Shown here one piece after another: positions 57,735 through 64,000 of a stretch of DNA of 64,000 nt. Under the pieces are notes generated by a model. That model did not search any database and had not been told where the DNA came from. It saw only the letters and a program-made list of their open reading frames with translations. Where the stretch lies: positions 1 to 64,000 of the forward strand of contig CAKUXP010000007.1 in NCBI GenBank assembly GCA_934700345.1, read 5' to 3'. The position numbers and the translations under genes are program-made. Numbering within the stretch: position 1 is the first letter of the stretch; the number at the start of each line of letters is the position of its first letter. This DNA is from an uncultured Fibrobacter sp. GTDB taxonomy: Bacteria > Fibrobacterota > Fibrobacteria > Fibrobacterales > Fibrobacteraceae.

Positions 57735-59789
57735 ATGACTGTTTCGACTGAAAAGAAAAATTCTCCGAATGCGCAGACGAATCCGTGGGTGGATTTGCTA
57801 AAGGAAATCTGGGCAAACAAGATTCTGGTCTTTTTCGCCGTGTTCCTTTCGGCTGTCGCCGGGGTCTTTGTCGCGCAGTGGATGCGTCCGGTCTATGAGG
57901 CGAATGCGCTGATGCAGGTCAAGGTGAAGGGCGGTTCCCTTTCGGCGATGCTCGGCGATGTCGGGGCGCTTCTCGGTGTAGGCGGAGGCTCTGCGGAGAC
58001 GGAGACGCAGCTGATGCAGAGCAGGCGAATCCTGGAAGAGGTCATCGATTCTCTGGGGCTTCGCTACCAGGCTTTGCCGACAAGCGCCATCGATCGGATT
58101 TTGCATCGGGAGGGGCGCGTCGATGTCCGTTATCTCCATCTGCCGGATTCCACCGTGCTTCCGAAAGAACGTCTGGGGCTGCCTTGGATGCTTGTCGCGG
58201 ACGATTCGGCGCATTTCACCGTCTATGACGATTTGGGCGCGAAGGTCCTTTCCGGGGTTCCTGGCGAGATGGCTGCGGTTCCTTACGAGACGGATTCCGT
58301 GAAAATCCTGGTTCCCCTGATGCGGGCGACTTCAGGCCAAAGATTCGAACTGTCCGCTTCGACGATGATTTCTGCGGTCAAGGCGGTGACGGGAAAACTG
58401 TCGATTTCCGAGATGGGCAAGAAGACGGGACTTCTCTCAATTGCTTACCAGGACGAGTATGTTGATCGGGCGATTCTCGTTGTCGATTCGCTGACCACCG
58501 CCTACCTGCGGCTGAACGGGGAATTCGGTTCGTTCGACATGAAGAATACGCTTGCGCTTCTCGAAAAACAGCTTCCCGAAGCACGGCGTGTTCTAGACAG
58601 CCTGATTGCGGAGCTGAACATCTACCGGGAAAAAATCGGGTCGGCGGATATTGCGGCGGAGACGAAAATTGTACTCGAATCGCAGATGCGCTTGCAACAG
58701 CAGGTTCTCCAGCTAGAGCAGATGCGCGAGGAAAAGGCGCGCCTGTTCGATGTTTCGCATCCGGCCATCGTGACGATGGACAAGCAGATTGCCGCACTCA
58801 ACAAGGAGATTTCGAAAAGTAGCTTGATGACGAAAAAGCTTCCCGAATCGCAGCAAAAAATCTTGACACTCACGACGGAAATCCAGTTTGCCCAGACAAT
58901 CTATGCCGACCTGATGAAGCGCGTGGAGCAGATGCGTCTTCTTGTCGCCGGCGCTTCGGAATCGGCGATGATTATCGACCCGGCGGAGGGAAATCCGAAG
59001 CCCGTCAAGCCGAAAAAGAAAATGATCGTTCTCGCGTTCGTGTTCGTCGGTTTTTGCGGAGCGATCGGGCTTATTTCGCTTCGGAAGAAAATCCAAGGCG
59101 TCGCAAATCCTTCCGAAATTTCCAAGGCTACTGGCGTGAGCGTCTATGCCTGCGTCGGGAAGGGGGAAAAGGAAGCGAAAAAAGGAATTCGTACCTTGCG
59201 ACTGTCCCTTGAGCTGGAATCTGTTGCCGAAAACCGGGTCTTCTGCTTTTCGGGACTTGCCTCTCGGGTCGGCAATTCCTTTATCGCCGTCCATACGGCA
59301 AAGCTTTTTGCCTCTTTTGGGAAAAAGGTCCTGCTGGTCGATGCCGATTTGCAGAACGGAATGCTGAAAGAACGGTTCGGGGTAAAAACATCCGGAGGCC
59401 TAGTCGAAGTCCTTGCGGAAACGGCTTTGATCGAATCGGCTATCTGCAAGACGGAATATTCCGGACTGGATGTCTTGCCCGCCGGAGCACGCCTGTTATG
59501 TTCGGAAGGCGTTTTTGCGTCCGAGCGATTTGCGAATTTTATCCGACTTGTCCGAGGTCGCTACGATGTCGTCATCGTGGATGCACCGTCGCTTGAAAAT
59601 TCAAAAGATGCCGCTTTTATCGGCAAACTGTCCGACAAGATGATTCTTACGCTTGAATGCGGTCGCCACTCGATGGAAAGCATCGCGGAGGGGATTTTCT
59701 CGCTTCCGCAGGGTGTTCCGTCGGCGGCCTTTGTCCTGAATAAATATTGCGAATCCAAAAAGAAAAATTTTAGGGAGTTTTCTGCATGA
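57735..59789 (+). CDS. Wzc-like polysaccharide co-polymerase with degenerate BY-kinase domain
   Basis: A 684-residue inner-membrane protein. A Wzz domain with one helix near residues 30-50 (ILVFFAVFLSAVAGVFVAQ), a long periplasmic coiled coil and a second helix near residue 435 are followed by a BY-kinase-like domain. The Walker A loop reads GLASRVGNSF, with Asn514 where Lys is expected; Walker A' VLLVDADLQ and Walker B VVIVDAPS are kept. The C-terminal Tyr cluster of Wzc is absent (only one Tyr near the end). It likely controls chain length without autophosphorylation. GAGG precedes the ATG. Confidence 0.88.
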   Translation: MTVSTEKKNSPNAQTNPWVDLLKEIWANKILVFFAVFLSAVAGVFVAQWMRPVYEANALMQVKVKGGSLSAMLGDVGALLGVGGGSAETETQLMQSRRILEEVIDSLGLRYQALPTSAIDRILHREGRVDVRYLHLPDSTVLPKERLGLPWMLVADDSAHFTVYDDLGAKVLSGVPGEMAAVPYETDSVKILVPLMRATSGQRFELSASTMISAVKAVTGKLSISEMGKKTGLLSIAYQDEYVDRAILVVDSLTTAYLRLNGEFGSFDMKNTLALLEKQLPEARRVLDSLIAELNIYREKIGSADIAAETKIVLESQMRLQQQVLQLEQMREEKARLFDVSHPAIVTMDKQIAALNKEISKSSLMTKKLPESQQKILTLTTEIQFAQTIYADLMKRVEQMRLLVAGASESAMIIDPAEGNPKPVKPKKKMIVLAFVFVGFCGAIGLISLRKKIQGVANPSEISKATGVSVYACVGKGEKEAKKGIRTLRLSLELESVAENRVFCFSGLASRVGNSFIAVHTAKLFASFGKKVLLVDADLQNGMLKERFGVKTSGGLVEVLAETALIESAICKTEYSGLDVLPAGARLLCSEGVFASERFANFIRLVRGRYDVVIVDAPSLENSKDAAFIGKLSDKMILTLECGRHSMESIAEGIFSLPQGVPSAAFVLNKYCESKKKNFREFSA

Positions 59790-61165
59790 TCAATCTCATT
59801 CTTTGCGGGGGCTGCGGAACGCGTCTCTGGCCCGTCAGCCGTACACTGATGCCAAAACAGTTTGCCAAGCTTTTTAACGGGAGTTCCCTTTTCCAGGGGA
59901 CGGTCTTGGCAAATTCTGTCGCCTGTAAGTCCCAGTATGTCATCAGCAATGCGGAACAGTATTTCCTGGCGAAGGACCAGCTATCGGAAATTTCGGAAAA
60001 GGGAAATTCTCCGCGCTTTATGCTGGAACCTGTCGGAAGAAATACCGCTCCGGCGATTGCTCTCGCATGCCTCACACTCGCCCCGGAAACGGTTGTGCTG
60101 GTTTCGCCATCGGATCATGTCATCCGCAACAAGGATGCCTACCTGAAATGTCTCGAACGGGCCAAGGCCTTGGCGGAAAACGGCTATCTTGTCACATTCG
60201 GAATCGCCCCGAAGAGTCCCGAAACGGGCTACGGCTATATCGAGGCGGATGGCGAGAATGTCAAGCGGTTTGTGGAAAAGCCGAATCTCGAAACAGCGAA
60301 GAAATACATCGAAAAAGGCAATTTTTACTGGAACAGCGGAATCTTCTGTTTTAAGGTTTCGACATTTCTCTTGGAACTTGAAAAGTATGCGCCGGAAATG
60401 TTCACCGCCTGCAAGGCCGCCCTGTCGGGAGCGGTGAAGGAAAGCGAGCTGCTCCGCATAAAGCATGACGATATGATGTCGATTCCGGCAAATTCCATCG
60501 ACTACGCGGTGATGGAAAAGTCGGATAAGGTAAAAGTCGTCCCGTCGGATATCGGTTGGTCGGACCTTGGGTCGTTTGACGCTCTTTACGAAGAATATCC
60601 GCATGACGAATCGGGAAACAACGTCAATCCGAAGCACGTTGCGGTTGGAACCACCAATTCCATGATCATCGGGAACCAGCGCCTGGTCGCGACAATCGAT
60701 CTCGACAAGATGCTTGTCGTAGATACTCCCGATGCGCTTCTGGTCGCGCCGCTGTCGAGCAGCCAGAAGGTGAAGGCTGTCGTGGAAAAGCTAAAGGTTA
60801 AACGTTCGCCTCTACCGGATGTCCCGCAGACGGTGAGCCGCCCATGGGGAACTTATTCCGTGCTCGAAGATACGGAGCGCTACAAGATAAAAAGGATCGT
60901 GGTGAAGCCGGGAAAGCGTCTCAGCCTGCAAAAACACTTGCACCGTTCGGAACATTGGGTCGTCGTCAGCGGAACGGCGACATGCACGGTCGGGGACAAG
61001 GTTTTCTATGTGCGTCCGAACGAATCGACATATATTCAGATAGGCGAAGTTCACCGGCTGCAGAACGAAGGGAATCTGCCGCTAGTCATCGTCGAGGTCC
61101 AGGTCGGGGAATATACAGGCGAAGACGATATCATCCGTTTGCAGGACGACTACAAGCGTTCCTAG
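59786..61165 (+). CDS. manC: Mannose-1-phosphate guanylyltransferase/mannose-6-phosphate isomerase
   Basis: A 459-residue bifunctional enzyme giving GDP-mannose. The pyrophosphorylase domain starts INLILCGGCGTRLWPVSR and includes FMLEPVGRNTAPAIALA and FVEKP; the C-terminal cupin (type II isomerase) shows RPWGTYSVLE, LSLQKHLHRSEHWVVVSGTA. Overlaps wzc by 4 nt. It closes the operon and is followed by a terminator. Confidence 0.96.
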   Translation: MINLILCGGCGTRLWPVSRTLMPKQFAKLFNGSSLFQGTVLANSVACKSQYVISNAEQYFLAKDQLSEISEKGNSPRFMLEPVGRNTAPAIALACLTLAPETVVLVSPSDHVIRNKDAYLKCLERAKALAENGYLVTFGIAPKSPETGYGYIEADGENVKRFVEKPNLETAKKYIEKGNFYWNSGIFCFKVSTFLLELEKYAPEMFTACKAALSGAVKESELLRIKHDDMMSIPANSIDYAVMEKSDKVKVVPSDIGWSDLGSFDALYEEYPHDESGNNVNPKHVAVGTTNSMIIGNQRLVATIDLDKMLVVDTPDALLVAPLSSSQKVKAVVEKLKVKRSPLPDVPQTVSRPWGTYSVLEDTERYKIKRIVVKPGKRLSLQKHLHRSEHWVVVSGTATCTVGDKVFYVRPNESTYIQIGEVHRLQNEGNLPLVIVEVQVGEYTGEDDIIRLQDDYKRS

Positions 61166-61183
61166 AGGTTCTTTGTTTTTTGC

Positions 61184-61226
61184 AAAACAGGAATTGTCAG
61201 AATTTGTCAATTCCTGTCTTTATTTT
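61184..61226 (+). terminator. Rho-independent terminator after manC
   Basis: CAGGAATTG and CAATTCCTG form a 9-bp stem with flanking A and T tracts (TCTTTATTTT). Confidence 0.85.
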
Positions 61227-61228
61227 AA

Positions 61229-61390
61229 AAGGAAAATCTTGTCGGTCTAGTCATTGCTTTTGGGTATGAAAACGATTATAAATCGGGAACTTGCTACGCT
61301 GTTCCAATTAAAGATGCCGACAAGACTTTGACCAAGAACTTCGAAATCGTTTTGGAAAATCAAAAGGCGATTTTGGATGGACAAAAGTGA
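61229..61390 (+). pseudogene. C-terminal remnant of an unrecognised gene
   Basis: After an in-frame stop, 53 sense codons run without a start codon and end at TGA (61388-61390). They encode NLVGLVIAFGYENDYKSGTC followed by YAVPIKDADKTLTKNFEIV and a short tail, with AT-rich codons. The piece looks like the end of a real protein that lost its beginning. I do not recognise the family. Confidence 0.45.
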
Positions 61391-61402
61391 AGGGTCAAAA
61401 GC

Positions 61403-62557
61403 CTATTCTTGCGCGCCTAGGTATTCGACGACAAAGACGAGTGTGGCGTTTCCCGGAATCGGGCCGCCTCCGCGATTGCCGTAGCCGAGTTCCGGCGGAA
61501 TGACGAGGACTCGCTTTTCTCCGGGAAGCATCCCTTCGACGCCCAGGTCCCAGCCTCGGATGACGTTCCCCTTGCCGAGCGGGAAGTTGAAAATCTGTCC
61601 GCGGTCGCGCGAACTGTCGAACTTTTTCCCGTCCGAAAGGAAACCGGTATAGTGGACGCGGACGTTTTGACCGGGCTTTGCTCCTTCGCCTTCGCCTTCG
61701 TGAATGATCGCGTAGCGGAGACCTTCCGGTCCGTCCTGGAGGTCGAGCTTTTCTAGGTTGGGGAAGAAATCCATCGTCTCGGCGAGGGCGTCATCCCTAT
61801 CGACATTTTCCATTTCGACCCGGAAAATCAGTGTGGAGTTTGGCGGAATCGCGCTGTAGGATTTTGCTCCGTATCCCATGGACGGGCTGATCTTTAGCCA
61901 GCGTACGGCACCGGGCGCGATGCCGTCTAGGCCTATCTCCCACCCGGCGATGAGCCTTCCGCCGCCGAGAACGGTTGTTAAAGGTTTTCCGTAATCCTTG
62001 GAACTCGAAAACTTCCGCCCGGAAGCGAGCCATCCCGTATAGTGCACCTGCACGCGGGTTCCCTGGGCGGCCTGTGTTCCCGTTCCCGTTTTTTCGTCCC
62101 AGTAGAAGACTCCGTTTTCGATCTTTTTCCAGTTCGCCTTTTTGGAATCGGAAAAGTCATCGGGCTTTAGCGGCGGATCGGCGGAAACCAGCTCCACTTC
62201 AAAGTAGAGATCCGAACGTGGGGGAATCGGACCGATTTCCCGGTCGCCGTAAGCGAGCTGGTAGGGGATGGAGAGCTTTCGGATTTCCCCGACTTTCATC
62301 CCGAGGAGGCCGCGTTCCCAGCCTTGGATGACCTGTCCCGCTCCGAGCGAGAATTCGAGCGGTTCACCGCGGTCGTAGGAATTGTCGAACATCGTCATCG
62401 CGGAGTCGGCTAGAAAGCTTTTGTAATGGACGCGGATCAGTTGCCCGTTCTGGATGGGTTCGCCCGAACCTTCCTTGACGGTGGATACTTCGTAAGGAAT
62501 AGCCCAGAGACAAGCGGGCAATAAGAGAAGGAGAGAAAAAAGTCTGTTTTTGGACAT
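61403..62557 (-). CDS. Secreted protein with three FKBP-type peptidyl-prolyl isomerase domains
   Basis: A 384-residue protein with a signal peptide (RLFSLLLLLPACLWA). Three FKBP domains follow at about residues 25-125, 145-255 and 270-384, each with the VHYxxxL start, a GQVIQGWERGLLGM-like or GNVIRGWDLGVEGM-like loop and a final YGxRxxGPIPPxSxL-type block. In the second domain the last loop reads YGAKSYSAIPPNSTL. It probably folds exported proteins. AGGAG precedes the ATG. Triple FKBP arrays are unusual in bacteria. Confidence 0.92.
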   Translation of the reverse strand: MSKNRLFSLLLLLPACLWAIPYEVSTVKEGSGEPIQNGQLIRVHYKSFLADSAMTMFDNSYDRGEPLEFSLGAGQVIQGWERGLLGMKVGEIRKLSIPYQLAYGDREIGPIPPRSDLYFEVELVSADPPLKPDDFSDSKKANWKKIENGVFYWDEKTGTGTQAAQGTRVQVHYTGWLASGRKFSSSKDYGKPLTTVLGGGRLIAGWEIGLDGIAPGAVRWLKISPSMGYGAKSYSAIPPNSTLIFRVEMENVDRDDALAETMDFFPNLEKLDLQDGPEGLRYAIIHEGEGEGAKPGQNVRVHYTGFLSDGKKFDSSRDRGQIFNFPLGKGNVIRGWDLGVEGMLPGEKRVLVIPPELGYGNRGGGPIPGNATLVFVVEYLGAQE

Positions 62558-62620
62558 GGGGACTCCTGCGGAGCAAATTAGAAAATGCTAGTTTTTTTGG
62601 ACACAGGCAGGTGAAATAAC

Positions 62621-63193
62621 ATGGATTTGTCAGTCATTTTCATTCTGGTGGCCATCGTTCTGCTCTCGCTGGTGCTTGCCGGTCTCGGAGCGTATGTGGT
62701 CATTCACAATTCGGATGAGAAAGAAAAGGAATCGAACGCTCCAGTCATCGATGTGTCCGGCCAGTATGCGGTTGTCGTTCGCCCAGCCCGTGAATCCATC
62801 GAAAAAGTCAAGCCTTCCCTTTCGGAAATCGCCGAATGGCTTTCGACGACAAGTGCGGATGCCGAGGAGCAGGGACGCCTGATCGAAGCCTGGAAAAAGA
62901 GCGTTGACGATGTCGTAAAAGTGGTTGACGAAGGCGATCGGAACGGGACCGTGACCTATCGGGTCGTGATTGGTCCGAAAAGCCGCCCTTTTTGTAGTTT
63001 TATCAGCGATGACAATTACATTACCCGTGAGCAGATTCGGAACCATGCGGAAATTCTCCCGCCATACGTTCTAGGCTGCGACTGTCACATAGTCCCGAAG
63101 CTTCCCTGGGAAAATCCAGGCAAGGCTGGCTGGAAGGCTCTCATTCCGGAAAATGGGACGTATCGCGTTCCCGACTGGAGACACATTGCGTAA
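62621..63193 (+). CDS. Single-pass membrane protein of unknown function
   Basis: A 190-residue protein with one N-terminal helix (VIFILVAIVLLSLVLAGLGAYVV) and a soluble domain containing helical (PSLSEIAEWLSTTSADAEEQ) and beta segments (GTVTYRVVIGPKSR) and two Cys in GCDCHIVPKLPW. No family recognised. AGGTG lies about 8 nt before the ATG. It overlaps the next gene by 8 nt, so both probably work at the envelope. Confidence 0.7.
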   Translation: MDLSVIFILVAIVLLSLVLAGLGAYVVIHNSDEKEKESNAPVIDVSGQYAVVVRPARESIEKVKPSLSEIAEWLSTTSADAEEQGRLIEAWKKSVDDVVKVVDEGDRNGTVTYRVVIGPKSRPFCSFISDDNYITREQIRNHAEILPPYVLGCDCHIVPKLPWENPGKAGWKALIPENGTYRVPDWRHIA

Positions 63194-64000
63194 GACTCTA
63201 TTTCTTCTTTCTCTTTGTTCCGCGGCGGCGTTTGCTGCCAATTCCGCGATTATCACTCTGGAAATGCCGGTCGGGGCGAGGCAGCTCGGCATGGGCGAAA
63301 CGGGCGTCGCGATTGCGGACGATGCTTCGGCGCTTTATTACAACCCTGCAGGCCTTGCTTTCGGTCCGCTTGCGAATGAATGGGAACTTTCCTTTTCGAA
63401 AAAGTCGGAAGTTCTACCCGCATTCACGAAGCTGGCTGCGAAAAACCGTTCCGGCTTTTTTGAAAAGAGCGAAATCTGGGCGGGAACCAACAGCGGCATT
63501 TTACACTACGACGGAGAACACTGGACGGATTACCATGTCGTGACGCTTGAAGGGCAGGAAAAGATTCGGGATGCTGTCCGCATTTTTGCCGGGACGGAAT
63601 CGGGGCTTGACGAATATACGCGCAAGGTCAAGAAATACAACGATGTGCAAAACGATGTCGATGAATCCTATATCCGCGATGTCAGGATTCCGTGGAACCT
63701 GGTTGTCGGCGATACGGTCACGGCGCTTCTCTACGAGGCACGCACTGAAAAGCTTTGGGTCGGTACGCCGCGCGGGCTTTACCGTTTTGACGGAAAAACG
63801 TGGAAAAACTACGAAGCGGAACTGGGGAATCCTCGGGTTACCGCTCTGGCGAGTCAAGGCGCAACGCTCTGGATAGGAACGGACAACGGTCTTTTTTCCT
63901 ACCGGAACGGTGTCGTGGAGCAGAAGGGAAAGGTCTTGCCTAGCCAAAAGATTCTGGCACTTGCCTGGTCCGAGTTCCGCGGAGAACTCTATGTCGCCGC
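63186..64000 (+). CDS. PorV-like outer-membrane protein with two-component-type propeller repeats (partial)
   Basis: The gene runs off the window; 271 codons are visible. It starts at TTG with GGAG 5 nt upstream and has a signal peptide (KTLFLLSLCSAAAFA). The mature N terminus PVGARQLGMGETGVAIADDA with YYNPAGLAFG is the PorV/UPF0164 barrel start. It is then interrupted by propeller-type repeats as in Reg_prop proteins: EIWAGTNSGILHYDG, KLWVGTPRGLYRFDG and LWIGTDNGLFSYRNG. A barrel with an inserted beta-propeller is an uncommon combination. Confidence 0.78.
   Translation, partial: MRKTLFLLSLCSAAAFAANSAIITLEMPVGARQLGMGETGVAIADDASALYYNPAGLAFGPLANEWELSFSKKSEVLPAFTKLAAKNRSGFFEKSEIWAGTNSGILHYDGEHWTDYHVVTLEGQEKIRDAVRIFAGTESGLDEYTRKVKKYNDVQNDVDESYIRDVRIPWNLVVGDTVTALLYEARTEKLWVGTPRGLYRFDGKTWKNYEAELGNPRVTALASQGATLWIGTDNGLFSYRNGVVEQKGKVLPSQKILALAWSEFRGELYVA

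Noticed and set aside
61260..61320. Short gene starting ATGAAAACGATTATAAAT
   Set aside because: It stops after about 20 codons, while another frame across the same DNA reads like the end of a real protein.

Overview
The window looks like chromosomal DNA from a diderm, non-sporulating bacterium of the Fibrobacter lineage. The clues are a TIGR02147-type regulator (a family greatly expanded in Fibrobacter) next to a lipoprotein, lipoproteins with long poly-serine linkers typical of Fibrobacter secreted proteins, PorV/FadL-like outer-membrane barrels, and lipid A and lipoprotein enzymes (LpxH, Lnt) showing an outer membrane. The genus assignment is an inference from families and style; no rRNA gene is present to settle it.

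Layout. 0-0.4 kb: terminator and an IS200-type transposase remnant. 0.4-3 kb: threonine synthase and a fused SpmAB protein (minus strand). 3-8.5 kb: lipoprotein, outer-membrane barrel, DUF4912 protein and GH57 glucan-branching enzyme. 8.8-15.1 kb: nadB, a PpiD-like chaperone and a Ski2-like helicase. 15.4-23.5 kb: a surface-glycan island (LTA-synthase-like sulfatase-fold enzyme, flippase, cytidylyltransferase, LicD and three glycosyltransferases), partly AT-rich and with a 10-G run inside one transferase. 23.5-29.3 kb: lnt, rsmI, lpxH and small envelope genes. 29.5-31.7 kb: TIGR02147 regulator plus lipoprotein. 31.8-35.7 kb: yceD-rpmF-plsX and fabD-fabG-acpP. 35.9-38.6 kb: transporters. 38.9-47.4 kb: a tightly packed run, rnc, solute-binding protein, thioredoxin-reductase-like, coaBC, UDG-fold protein, dnaB, mlaE, mlaF. 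47.4-50.5 kb: two paralogous Ser-linker lipoproteins bracketed by inverted copies of an intergenic repeat. 50.5-54.7 kb: a PBP4-DUF1460 fusion, aroA and an acyl-ACP thioesterase. 54.8-61.2 kb: rmlABC, wzb, wzc and manC, supplying dTDP-rhamnose precursor and GDP-mannose plus chain-length control for polysaccharide export. 61.4-64 kb: a triple-FKBP protein, a small membrane protein and the start of an outer-membrane/propeller protein.

Two patterns run across the window. First, many genes lacking a Shine-Dalgarno carry a TAnnTTTG-like box only 4-9 nt before the start codon, which suggests Bacteroidetes-style promoters and leaderless mRNAs. Second, an unusual repeat made of CTTAGA/AGCTCTAAG words, CCCTAAT words and GACGTCCGCGAAC-type blocks occurs in at least four intergenic regions. 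I found no rRNA, convincing tRNA, CRISPR array or intact insertion sequence.
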